Below, piece after piece: positions 34,244 through 42,550 of a DNA stretch of 64,000 bases. A program made the translations under genes and the position numbers. This DNA comes from Yoonia vestfoldensis DSM 16212 (GTDB lineage Bacteria > Pseudomonadota > Alphaproteobacteria > Rhodobacterales > Rhodobacteraceae): NCBI RefSeq assembly GCF_000382265.1, contig NZ_KB907987.1, forward strand, positions 1-64,000, read 5' to 3'. The notes under the pieces were generated by a model. That model was not told the origin of the DNA. It worked only from the letters and a program-made list of their open reading frames with translations, and made no database searches. Every line of letters begins with the position of its first letter. The first letter of the stretch is position 1.

Positions 34244-35242
34244 TCAGACCGTCGCCGTCGGTGCAGTGTCAGAGGCGGCCGCCGTCGCGGCGGGTGCCCC
34301 GACCCAGGTCGCGGCGCGTGCGCCCATTTTCTGGAATTTCGCCGATGCGCTGTCGAGCTTGCCTTCCCATGCAGGGTCCGGCACCTGCCCTTCGGTCACC
34401 TTGAAAAAGGCCTGCATCATGCAGGCGATGGCGAAAGGTTCGATCAGCGCCGCCTTGACCGCCCACGCAAAGATCAGCGCAAAGACCACGCCCCCCGCCG
34501 ACCAAGCGCCGGGGATGAGGTAGACGACGGCGGCTGCCGGGGCGAGCATGACAACAAACACCACCAGCGACAGCGCCCAGACGATCAGCGTCAGCACGGC
34601 GGCATTGCGCATCATCCGGCCAGCGTTCTGCCCGTAAAGGACCAGCGCCGTGCGCGCCGACGCCCAGGGGTTCGTGCTGCGCGTGCGGATCGCATGGGCA
34701 AGGATCACCTCGTCCACCAGTCCGACGGCGATGCGAAGAAAGGCCCGCACGATCCCCATGATCTGCTGCAATCCCGGGATCGGCAGGAACGACGCGACAC
34801 CTTGCAGCAACCCGGTGATCGCGCCCAGCACGCCCTTGACCAGTTGGTCGATGCCAAAGAGCACGCTGGTTTCGACAAAGCGTTCCTTGACCACGGCGGT
34901 CGCATGGGCGATCTGGCCGCGCCCTTCGGGGAAGGGGCGGTCGTCGATCATCTCGACCATCACAGCGATATGGCCGGCCTTGACCGTGTAAAGGATGTAT
35001 TCGCGCAGGAAATACAGAACTCCTGCCGTCAGGCCAAAGCCTGCCGCGCCCCCCCAAAAAGTTGCGCCAGCACGGAATTCCTCGTCTCCGAAACCGCCGA
35101 TGCCCCACCCGATCCCCGCGCCGGTGCCGGTGACGATGACATAGGCGCAGGCCATGCCAAAATAGACGGCCATGCGGAAAATCAGAAAAGGCGCGGTCCG
35201 CGCCATCAGCCCGAACGCGCGGGAAATGCTGAAATCGGTCAT
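34244..35242 (-). CDS. Multi-spanning membrane protein of unknown function
   Basis: 332 residues from the ATG at 35242 (AGGAG upstream). It has about seven hydrophobic helices, an amphipathic middle (GQIAHATAVVKERFVETSVLFGIDQLVKG) and a hydrophilic Ala-rich tail. I recognise no family name. It stands alone between the TRAP operon and the LuxR/hydrolase gene. Confidence 0.7.
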   Translation of the reverse strand: MTDFSISRAFGLMARTAPFLIFRMAVYFGMACAYVIVTGTGAGIGWGIGGFGDEEFRAGATFWGGAAGFGLTAGVLYFLREYILYTVKAGHIAVMVEMIDDRPFPEGRGQIAHATAVVKERFVETSVLFGIDQLVKGVLGAITGLLQGVASFLPIPGLQQIMGIVRAFLRIAVGLVDEVILAHAIRTRSTNPWASARTALVLYGQNAGRMMRNAAVLTLIVWALSLVVFVVMLAPAAAVVYLIPGAWSAGGVVFALIFAWAVKAALIEPFAIACMMQAFFKVTEGQVPDPAWEGKLDSASAKFQKMGARAATWVGAPAATAAASDTAPTATV

Positions 35243-35326
35243 CGAAACTCCTGTCTGTTCAGCGCATTGTTTCGTCATGCGGTCGGCAAAAGGAAACTAC
35301 CAGATGGTAGTGTCGACTGTCACATG

Positions 35327-36922
35327 TCAGACCACGCCATGGTCCGCCCCTGCAAGGCCCGCGCGCATGCCTGCGGCCATCACATAGCGCAGGATCAGCG
35401 ACGAATGGCTGAACGGCAGGCTGTGGCCCGCATCCGCGATCAGCCGGAAATGGCCGTCTGGCAGGGTTTGCGTCATCGCCAGAACAGCGTTTTGCGCGAC
35501 GGTCTGGCTTTTTGCACCATGCAGGGCGATGAAAGGCACCGTAATCCGGGGCAGTTCGTCGCGCCAGTTCTCGTTCGTGATCAGCATGTCCCGGCGGAAG
35601 CCCGCACCGCGCTGCTGCCAGACAAGCGAGAACACCTCTTGCAGGGCGATGGCGTGGTCGGGATGCGCCATGACACTGCGATCAAAGGCGCAATCGCCAA
35701 AGACGAATTGCGGGATCAGGTCGACACCCTTGCGGGCGATCTGGGTCAGGCCCAGCATCACGATCCGGTCCATCAACGCAGGCAGGTTCTGAGCCGCCCA
35801 GGCGTTGACGCGGTGCCGTGTCGGCATATCGGCGGTCTGTGCCCAGTCCAGCATCGGCGGCGTTGCAGGTGCGGCAATCAACGCGGCGACCATATCGGGC
35901 CGGTCGTGCGCGAAGCGGGCAGCAAAGCGCGTACCGACATCATGCGCGATCACGACGACCTTTGGAATACCCAGCGCGTCCAGCGTCTGCGCCGCATGCT
36001 GCATCGCCAGGGCAAGGGTGTCACCATCGTCGGGCATCGGCGTATGTCCGTATCCAGGCCGTTCGAGCGCGATGACATCCAGCCCCAGGGCATGGGCCGC
36101 GGATTGCATTTCCGGCAGTGCCGCAATGCCGAAGATCGCACCGTGAAAAAGCAAAACAGGCATCCCGCCGGGCAGGCCGAGACGGTGGAAGCCCACCTCG
36201 CCCGCCGCATTGATCCGCACAGTCGTGCCGGGGGTGCGCCGTGCTGCCGCGCCTTGCGCGCTGGCCGTGCGCCCCGCCGTCAGCGACAAGGCATAGGCCA
36301 ATGACACCAGTTGTACCTGCGAGCGCACCCCCGCCTTTGCCAGGATTGCCTTGATCTGCTGACGCACGGTGCCTGGCGTCCGGTCCAGTTCAGCCGCGAT
36401 GGTATCTGCCGTCTTGCCTTCCAAAAGCCTGAAGTAGACCCGCTTTTCCCCCGCAGACAAACCGATGGTCTGAGCCAGCTGCTGCTGCACCCGGTCGTCG
36501 AGGCCGCGGCGCACTTCGTAAAGTGTGATCAGGCCACCCTCTTCGTGGGTCACGCCAAGCAGCAGAATCGTGTCGTCGTCGGGCGTGGCGACGACCACAG
36601 GCACCGGATCGCCCGAAAAATCCTTGCGTGCAAGAAAAAGGCGCGCGGCATCGGGCGTTTCGATGATTTCGGCAATGCTGCTGCCGGGCTCCAGACCCAG
36701 CGCCTGTGCGGCGGCCGCATTCTGGCTGTTCACGATCCCCTGACTGTTGACGACCAGCACGATCGGCGCGTTCGGCACCGGATGGTCGGCGATCAGCGCG
36801 GTATCCGTCGGCAGGCTTTCGACCGTCCGTGCGACATCTTCCAGGCTCAGCCCGCCGGTGATGACCCCCTCGAGGTCGTCGACGAGATCATCGAATGCCG
36901 CCTCATCTCTGGAATATTTCAC
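35327..36922 (-). CDS. LuxR-type HTH fused to an alpha/beta hydrolase
   Basis: The GTG at 36922 is preceded by AGGAAAG, giving 531 residues. Residues 1-150 form a PAS-like sensor region (IVLVVNSQGIVNSQNAAAA). Residues 153-208 form a GerE/LuxR helix-turn-helix (SAGEKRVYFRLLEGKTADTI, DRTPGTVRQQIKAIL). Residues 240-531 are an alpha/beta hydrolase: oxyanion HGAIFG, ERPGYGHT, nucleophile elbow AHDVGT with Asp328 in place of Ser, and His500 in DAGHS. The usual acid position (LHGAKSQT) lacks an obvious Asp. This looks like a ligand-sensing or ligand-cleaving transcription factor. No partner gene is adjacent; the sigma-factor gene is divergent. Confidence 0.82.
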   Translation of the reverse strand: MKYSRDEAAFDDLVDDLEGVITGGLSLEDVARTVESLPTDTALIADHPVPNAPIVLVVNSQGIVNSQNAAAAQALGLEPGSSIAEIIETPDAARLFLARKDFSGDPVPVVVATPDDDTILLLGVTHEEGGLITLYEVRRGLDDRVQQQLAQTIGLSAGEKRVYFRLLEGKTADTIAAELDRTPGTVRQQIKAILAKAGVRSQVQLVSLAYALSLTAGRTASAQGAAARRTPGTTVRINAAGEVGFHRLGLPGGMPVLLFHGAIFGIAALPEMQSAAHALGLDVIALERPGYGHTPMPDDGDTLALAMQHAAQTLDALGIPKVVVIAHDVGTRFAARFAHDRPDMVAALIAAPATPPMLDWAQTADMPTRHRVNAWAAQNLPALMDRIVMLGLTQIARKGVDLIPQFVFGDCAFDRSVMAHPDHAIALQEVFSLVWQQRGAGFRRDMLITNENWRDELPRITVPFIALHGAKSQTVAQNAVLAMTQTLPDGHFRLIADAGHSLPFSHSSLILRYVMAAGMRAGLAGADHGVV

Positions 36923-37028
36923 TTGGGTGGCTTTCCTGTTGCATCCCGCGTGGCGGATCAAAATGAATGGACATGAATGACTTTCCTCTGTCTGCCGGAC
37001 GGACGCAAGGTCAACCATGCGTCTGAGA

Positions 37029-37037
37029 CGTTGAAAC
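37029..37037 (+). promoter_or_regulatory. CGTTGAAAC element upstream of the ECF sigma gene
   Basis: The nine bases CGTTGAAAC recur exactly 77 bases before the fasciclin gene. Here the element is 67 bases upstream of the sigma ATG. It could be a -35 element recognised by the encoded sigma factor. The -10 partner is not clear. Confidence 0.35.
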
Positions 37038-37104
37038 GCAGCTGCCGTCTTTCGCAGGCTGCGATCTTCTGATAGACGCGGCCTGTCCCTAATGAAGTGA
37101 TCTC

Positions 37105-37647
37105 ATGACCACCCGCGAAGACGTTGAAAACATGATCCAACGGGTCGGACTTGGTGACAGGGCCGCGTTTTCCGCGCTTTATGATGCGACCTCTGCGAAA
37201 CTATTCGGCGTATGCCTGCGTATCTTGAATGATCGGGCCGAAGCCGAGGACGCATTGCAGGATGCATTTGTCAGGATCTGGCAAAAAGCGGGCAGCTATG
37301 CCGTCAACGGTTACAGCCCGATGACGTGGTTGATCACACTGACGCGCAACCTCGCCATTGACCGACTGCGCGCCCGCAAGGGCGGCGCCGTGGACATCGA
37401 CGAGGTGCACGACCTGAAAGACACCGGCCCCACGCCCGAAGCGGCGGCGGTGGCGGCATCGGAACGGTCCCGGCTGGATGGCTGCCTGAACGAACTCGAC
37501 GCGGACCGGGCCGAGGCTGTCCGCGGGGCCTATCTTGAAGGCTACAGCTATGACGAATTGGCGGCACGATTCGCGGTGCCGCTCAACACGATGCGGACAT
37601 GGTTGCGGCGCAGCCTGATCAAACTGAAAGATTGCCTGAGCGCATGA
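37105..37647 (+). CDS. ECF RNA polymerase sigma factor (SigK-like)
   Basis: 180 residues: sigma region 2 (DALQDAFVRIWQKAGSY, MTWLITLTRNLAIDRLRAR) and region 4 (YLEGYSYDELAARFAVPLNTMRTWLRRSLIKL). The next gene, overlapping by four bases, is an RskA-type anti-sigma factor, and a fasciclin gene follows. This order is like mycobacterial SigK-RskA, which controls fasciclin proteins. It likely activates envelope genes when the anti-sigma is degraded. Confidence 0.92.
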   Translation: MTTREDVENMIQRVGLGDRAAFSALYDATSAKLFGVCLRILNDRAEAEDALQDAFVRIWQKAGSYAVNGYSPMTWLITLTRNLAIDRLRARKGGAVDIDEVHDLKDTGPTPEAAAVAASERSRLDGCLNELDADRAEAVRGAYLEGYSYDELAARFAVPLNTMRTWLRRSLIKLKDCLSA

Positions 37648-38330
37648 CACAAGCGGACGATCATAACGACGATGTCACCCTTGCCGGTGAATACGCGTTG
37701 CATCTGATGGATGCAGCGCAGCGTCGTGCGTTCGAGGCGCGGCTCGATGCCGAACCCGCCTTGCGCCGGCTTGTCGTGGAATGGGACGAACAGCTGGTCC
37801 CGCTGGCCGACAATTTCGCGGAACAGACCCCGCCAAAGGCAGTCAAGGCACGGATTGATGCCGTCCTGTTTCCGACCGCGCAAAAACCGTCATGGTCGCT
37901 TTGGCGCATCTTGACGGGCTCTGCGGTTGCGGCGGCTCTGGCTGTCGCGGTGCTGGTGACGTTGCCTCTCGATCGCGCGCCGACACCGTTCGCGCCAAGC
38001 CTTGTCGCGCAGATCGCGGCCGAGGACCAGTCGCTGGTCGTGCTGGCAAGCTATGCGCCCGACACGGGCATCCTGCGCGTGGACAGGCAGGCCGGTGCCG
38101 CGCCATCCGGGCGTGTGCTGGAATTGTGGCTGATTGCCGAAGGCGCTGCGGCGCCCGTATCGCTGGGGGTTCTGCCTGCCGATGCGGTGACCGACATCAC
38201 CCTGCCCGCCGACCTGATCCCCGCAATTGCTGGCGGCACGCTGGCGATCAGCGAAGAACCTGTGGGCGGGTCGCCGACCGGCACACCGACAGGGGCCGTT
38301 CTGGCTGTGGGCGCTGTCACAACGATCTGA
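37644..38330 (+). CDS. RskA-type membrane anti-sigma factor
   Basis: 228 residues. A cytoplasmic anti-sigma part (LAGEYALHLMDAAQRRAFEARL) is followed by one membrane helix (ILTGSAVAAALAVAVLVTLP, about 90-110) and a periplasmic RskA C-domain (LASYAPDTGILRV, LELWLIAEGAAAPVSLGVL). There is no HxxxCxxC zinc motif, which is normal for RskA. It holds the sigma factor at the membrane; regulated proteolysis would free it. Confidence 0.88.
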   Translation: MTQADDHNDDVTLAGEYALHLMDAAQRRAFEARLDAEPALRRLVVEWDEQLVPLADNFAEQTPPKAVKARIDAVLFPTAQKPSWSLWRILTGSAVAAALAVAVLVTLPLDRAPTPFAPSLVAQIAAEDQSLVVLASYAPDTGILRVDRQAGAAPSGRVLELWLIAEGAAAPVSLGVLPADAVTDITLPADLIPAIAGGTLAISEEPVGGSPTGTPTGAVLAVGAVTTI

Positions 38331-38389
38331 TCGTCGTTGCGACAGCGGCTTTTCGTCAGCAACGGCATTTTTCGCAAAAAACATCCTCT

Positions 38390-38398
38390 CGTTGAAAC
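38390..38398 (+). promoter_or_regulatory. CGTTGAAAC element upstream of the fasciclin gene
   Basis: Exact copy of the element before the sigma gene, 76 bases upstream of the fasciclin ATG. A shared sigma-dependent promoter element is the simplest explanation, but chance is not excluded for nine bases. Confidence 0.35.
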
Positions 38399-38474
38399 TA
38401 ATCTGAGCAGCGTGCCGTGGTTCTTTGTATCGCCGGTCAAGAGATCGGTTCACACAAATCGAGGAACCCGTGTC

Positions 38475-39020
38475 ATGTTGAAGATTTCCCTTGCTGCCCT
38501 GTCGTTGTCGATCGCTGCCTCCGCTGCTCTTGCCGAAAATCCGATGGTCGGCGGTGCCGCCATGTTCGAAGACAAGAATATCGTTGAAAACGCGGTGAAC
38601 TCTGCCGATCACACCACGCTTGTCGCCGCTGTCACCGCCGCCGGTCTGGTCGAGACGCTGCAGTCAGAAGGCCCGTTCACCGTTTTTGCCCCAACAAATG
38701 ACGCATTCGCTGCCCTGCCCGCAGGCACTGTCGACTCTCTGCTGCTGCCCGAGAACAAAGATCTGCTGACCACGATCCTGACCTGTCATGTGGTCGGCGC
38801 AGGCGTGATGTCGGATGCGATTGCCGGCATGATCGCCGATGACAACGGCACCCACGCCGTCGAAACGCTGGGCGGTTGCACGCTACAGGCGACGATGACC
38901 GACGGCATGATCCAGCTTGAGGACGAGAACGGCACCGTCGCGACCGTGACCATCGCTGACGTGGTCCAGTCCAACGGCGTCATCCACGTGATCGACGCGG
39001 TTCTGACACCCGCGATGTAA
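38475..39020 (+). CDS. Secreted fasciclin-domain protein
   Basis: 181 residues: signal peptide (cleavage after ALA), then one FAS1 domain with both conserved blocks, GPFTVFAPTNDAFAALPAGT and the C-terminal GVIHVIDAVLTP. A Cys pair (TCHVV, GGCTL) may form a disulfide. GAGGAA lies nine bases before the ATG. FAS1 domains act in adhesion and matrix binding. It is probably a target of the sigma/RskA pair. Confidence 0.92.
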   Translation: MLKISLAALSLSIAASAALAENPMVGGAAMFEDKNIVENAVNSADHTTLVAAVTAAGLVETLQSEGPFTVFAPTNDAFAALPAGTVDSLLLPENKDLLTTILTCHVVGAGVMSDAIAGMIADDNGTHAVETLGGCTLQATMTDGMIQLEDENGTVATVTIADVVQSNGVIHVIDAVLTPAM

Positions 39021-39082
39021 GTTTCCCGGTTTCTAGCGAGTACCGTTTTTCCGAGTTTTTAACCAGTAGCATGGTAAAAAGT

Positions 39083-39118
39083 GACGGCTCTTCCGGCGCA
39101 AGTCGGGGGGGCCGTTTC
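39083..39118 (+). terminator. Stem-loop after the fasciclin gene
   Basis: GACGGC pairs with GCCGTT around an inner CCG/CGG stem, followed by TTCATT. It is about 60 bases past the stop. A modest terminator candidate. Confidence 0.35.
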
Positions 39119-39216
39119 ATTATGCACCTCGGAAAATCGACATTCCTGAAACTATCCGATGCAGGCCAACGTGGCTTTGACATCGAACACATTCCGCCAA
39201 CCCCAAGGATCACCCG

Positions 39217-40038
39217 ATGGCCCCTACAAAGGCACACTGCATGATGACCTCCGCGTTTCAGCGGACGCGTCACGCGCCTGCCCCGGTCTGGCCGCGGGTC
39301 ATGACCGCAGAACCAGAACGCCACCCCGCGCGTCAGCGCCACCCCTATCGCCAGCGCGGGCAGGTACGCGCGGAAAGCCTCGCACTGTGGGGCACGCAAG
39401 ACTCTGCGATCCCACGCGTCACCATTGCGCCGCCGCAAGCTTCGCCATTCCGGCACAAGCGGGTCATGGCGGGCGGTGTGGCTGCGGCCTTGGTCGGCAC
39501 CTTCGTGATTGCGTTTCCGGTGACCGGAACGGTCGCGCCCGACACCCCCGCTGCGGTGATCCCATTTCCATCACTGACACCGGCACCTGCCGTTCTCACC
39601 ATCGCGCCAGGGCTTGATTATTATTCTGACACGATCGCAGACCCAGCGATCCGGATCGCGGCACAGCCATCGCTCCATGCTCCGACCCGTCCGGCAATGC
39701 CCACACCCGGCGCTGCGGCGGATGCGTTCATCTGCGCCGATTGCACCAGCCCCGCGCCGCGCCTTGACGGCATCACGATCAGCCTGCAGGGCGGCGGCGC
39801 CGCGCTGGGCAATATCACCAGCGCGCTTGGTTCGATGGGCGCATCTGCCGTTTTGACCCGGCAAGGTGCGATCGATGTCGCGACCGCGCAGATACGGTTT
39901 TATCGGCCGCAGGATATCGGCACGGCGCAGGCGCTTGCCCGCCGTTTCGGCGCAACGCTTGTCGATGTGACATGGCTTTCTGATGCCGCGCCCGCGCGGA
40001 TCGACCTGCTGCTCCCCCACGACACGAAAATCGAATGA
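39217..40038 (+). CDS. Membrane-anchored protein with LytR_C-like domain
   Basis: 273 residues with a basic, Pro/Arg-rich N-terminus, one membrane helix (VAAALVGTFVIAFPVTG, about 85-105), a Pro/Ala-rich linker and a C-terminal domain (about 185-270; IRFYRPQDIGTAQALARRFG, DVTWL) resembling LytR_C/SPOR-like folds. No ribosome site is clear at the first ATG; internal Met codons (39241, 39244) are possible starts. It is followed by an OmpA-like gene, so a role in envelope or peptidoglycan contacts is inferred. Confidence 0.6.
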   Translation: MAPTKAHCMMTSAFQRTRHAPAPVWPRVMTAEPERHPARQRHPYRQRGQVRAESLALWGTQDSAIPRVTIAPPQASPFRHKRVMAGGVAAALVGTFVIAFPVTGTVAPDTPAAVIPFPSLTPAPAVLTIAPGLDYYSDTIADPAIRIAAQPSLHAPTRPAMPTPGAAADAFICADCTSPAPRLDGITISLQGGGAALGNITSALGSMGASAVLTRQGAIDVATAQIRFYRPQDIGTAQALARRFGATLVDVTWLSDAAPARIDLLLPHDTKIE

Positions 40039-40072
40039 TCCATTCGATACATCCAACAAAAGGAAATTAACC

Positions 40073-40507
40073 ATGACATCCCTTTCCATGACGACATTGA
40101 TCACCGCTCTGGCGCTGTCCGTCAGCCCCGTCATCGCACAGGAGGCAGCGACGACCGCCACCGAAGAAACCGCAGAATCGCCCTGGTTGAAGGTCTATTT
40201 CGACTCTGGCAGCGCCACGATCACGGCTGATCAGGCCGCCACGCTGGACCGTGCCGTGCGTACCTTCCGCGAAGGCGACCCGTTCGTGATGGTCGTCGCG
40301 GGTGGTGCCGACAAGGTCGGTGATCCGGCCGTGAACCTGTCGATCTCGTTGCAGCGCGCGACCGCCGTGGCAACGGCCCTGACCGAACGCGGCATCCCGA
40401 TTGAGCGGTTGCAGGTGCTGGGGCGTGGCAACAGCGAATTGCAGGTGCAGACCCCTGACGGCGTCGCGGAAGAAGAAAACCGCATCGTCGAAATCAGCTG
40501 GCGCTGA
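40073..40507 (+). CDS. Small OmpA-like periplasmic protein
   Basis: 144 residues: signal peptide (cleavage near VIAQ) and an OmpA C-terminal peptidoglycan-binding domain. The FDSGSATIT, AGGADKVGDPAVNLSISLQRA and LGRGNSE segments follow the OmpA pattern. AAAGGAAATT precedes the ATG. The stop TGA shares its last base with the next ATG. Confidence 0.87.
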   Translation: MTSLSMTTLITALALSVSPVIAQEAATTATEETAESPWLKVYFDSGSATITADQAATLDRAVRTFREGDPFVMVVAGGADKVGDPAVNLSISLQRATAVATALTERGIPIERLQVLGRGNSELQVQTPDGVAEEENRIVEISWR

Positions 40508-41580
40508 TGCGGCGCGTAGCGATCATCGCGGGCGTGTTGGCGATCCTGCATCCGGCCTCTGGCTGGGCGCAGGACACCGGCGCGCAGGCCTTTGCGCGCA
40601 ACGATCTGGCGGCGGCGCGTGCGCTGTGGCGGGACGAAGCTGCCGCCGGATCAGCCGAGGCGATGCTGGGCCTTGGCCTGTTGGCCGATCGTGGCACTGG
40701 CGGTGCGCGCGACCCTGAGGCGGCGTTCGACTGGTATGCGCAGGCCGCCGCACTGGGCCTTGCCGAGGCGCAGTTCAACCTTGCGATCATCCATGATGCG
40801 GGCACCGACAGGCCGCGCGATGTGGATGCCGCGATCCTGTGGTACACCCGTGCGGCACTGCGCGACCATGCCCGCGCGCAGTTCAATCTGGGCCTGCTGT
40901 ATGAGGCGGGCGACGGCATCGCCGCCAATCCCGCGCTGGCGCAATACTGGTTCGACAAGGCCGCCATGGCGATCCCTGCCGCCGCGGCCAAGGCCCTGCC
41001 CCCGCAGCCCGCTATCGGCGTGACTGCGCCGGACCTGCTGTTCGCCCAAGGGGGCGAGGTGGTCTGGACCATCGCCGAGGCATCGTCACCGACGTTTCTG
41101 GTCGAAGCCCTGCGCCTGCCCCGGGGCACGGATAACTATGCCGCGCCGGAAATCGCCGTCGTGACGGCGGGTTCGGGGCTGCTGCTGGATGCGGGCGATG
41201 ACGCGGATGTCCTGTGGCGCGTCAGCAGCCTTGCGCCGAACGGCACGAATTATGCGCCCTCTGCTTGGGCCGGTGCGGATGGCATCGTCCCGCCAGCAGG
41301 GCGCGTCACGTTGATCGCCAACCCGTCATCGCCCGCGATGCGCAGCGCGGCAGAGGTGTTCGCCACCGATCTGCGCCACGCAGGCTATTGGGTGCGGCTG
41401 GATGCGCGCGCCCCGCAAGAGGGTGAAGCCTATATCAGCTATGGCTTTGCCGCCGACCAGCCCATCGCCGCAAAGCTTGCGGCCTATCTGCCGACGCTGA
41501 CAGGCATCACGCCGGTCAAGCAAAGCCTGAACAGCACCGCGCCCGGCGAAGTCATCGTCAATCTGGCGGCGTTCCGGTAA
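40507..41580 (+). CDS. Sel1-repeat exported protein
   Basis: 357 residues with a signal peptide (cleavage after GWA) and three Sel1/TPR-like repeats at about 45-150 (EAMLGLGLLADRG, EAQFNLAIIHDAG, RAQFNLGLLYEAG). The C-terminal half (about 170-357) is of unknown fold, with strand-rich segments. Sel1 repeats are protein-binding scaffolds. It is coupled to the OmpA-like gene (TGATG) and overlaps doeB by 23 bases tail to tail. Confidence 0.82.
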   Translation: MRRVAIIAGVLAILHPASGWAQDTGAQAFARNDLAAARALWRDEAAAGSAEAMLGLGLLADRGTGGARDPEAAFDWYAQAAALGLAEAQFNLAIIHDAGTDRPRDVDAAILWYTRAALRDHARAQFNLGLLYEAGDGIAANPALAQYWFDKAAMAIPAAAAKALPPQPAIGVTAPDLLFAQGGEVVWTIAEASSPTFLVEALRLPRGTDNYAAPEIAVVTAGSGLLLDAGDDADVLWRVSSLAPNGTNYAPSAWAGADGIVPPAGRVTLIANPSSPAMRSAAEVFATDLRHAGYWVRLDARAPQEGEAYISYGFAADQPIAAKLAAYLPTLTGITPVKQSLNSTAPGEVIVNLAAFR

Positions 41581-42550
41581 CGACGGCGACCAGGGCCACG
41601 AAATCGCCCATCTTGACCAGCCCCGGTACATGCCGGGCGGTCAGGATGCCGGTGCAGGCGGCGTGGCAGGTCACAGGTGGCACGCCCGTCCGGTCGGCAG
41701 GCCAGATACGCGCGATCGGTTGACCCTGTTCCACGGGATCACCCAGATCGACCAGATAGTCGATCAGCCCTGCATGGTACGAAAAGACGAAGCAGTTGTC
41801 GTCGGGCATGTCGAGCTGCACCGTTGGGTCCACCTGCAAGTCACCCGCCATGATACCTGCATGGATCAGCAGGTTGCGGATGCCCTTGCGCGCGATGGCG
41901 ACGCTGCGCGCGGTGGCCGTGCCCGCCCCGCCGAGTTCGGTGGTCACGAAGGTCTTGCCCTGACGTTCGACTTCGGTGTCGAACATGCCGACCGCGTCGA
42001 TTTCCAGCATCCGCACCGAATAGGGCGCGTTGAAAGCCTGCATCGCTTCCATGCAGGCGGCCTCTTGCGCTTTGTCGGGCAGGATATGGGCGGCGGCGAA
42101 AGGCAGGAAATCCAGCGTGCGGCCACCGGAATGGAAATCCAGCACGATATCGGCGAGGGGCACCAGTTCGGTCGCGATATAATGGCAGATTTTCTGCGTC
42201 ACGCTGCCATCCGGATACCCCGGAAAGGCACGATTCATATTGGCCCCGTCGATGGGCGAACAGCGGGTGCCTGCGGCGAAGGCGGGCAGGTTCATCATCG
42301 GCAGGATGATGACACGGCCCGTGATCTGATCTGCCTGCAAGGTCGCGGCCAGTTCCTGCAAGGCGATGGGTCCTTCGTATTCGTCGCCATGGTTGGCACC
42401 CGTCAACAGCGCGGTCGGCCCCTCCCCATTGGCGATGACGGTGATCGGGGTCATCACAGACCCCCATGCGCTGTCATCACGGCTATAGGGCAGTTTCAGG
42501 AAACCGTGATGCACGCCTTGCGCATCAAGCGGGATGGTCGGGGTGATCAT
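41558..42550 (-). CDS. doeB: N-alpha-acetyl-L-2,4-diaminobutyrate deacetylase (DoeB/EutE)
   Basis: 330 residues of the succinylglutamate desuccinylase/aspartoacylase family. The zinc motif GANHGDEYEG gives H54 and E57, with a second His in LDFHSGG. It removes acetyl from N-acetyl-diaminobutyrate, the product of ectoine ring opening. The ATG at 42550 overlaps the doeA stop (ATGA), confirming the pathway pairing. Confidence 0.92.
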   Translation of the reverse strand: MITPTIPLDAQGVHHGFLKLPYSRDDSAWGSVMTPITVIANGEGPTALLTGANHGDEYEGPIALQELAATLQADQITGRVIILPMMNLPAFAAGTRCSPIDGANMNRAFPGYPDGSVTQKICHYIATELVPLADIVLDFHSGGRTLDFLPFAAAHILPDKAQEAACMEAMQAFNAPYSVRMLEIDAVGMFDTEVERQGKTFVTTELGGAGTATARSVAIARKGIRNLLIHAGIMAGDLQVDPTVQLDMPDDNCFVFSYHAGLIDYLVDLGDPVEQGQPIARIWPADRTGVPPVTCHAACTGILTARHVPGLVKMGDFVALVAVVTGTPPD

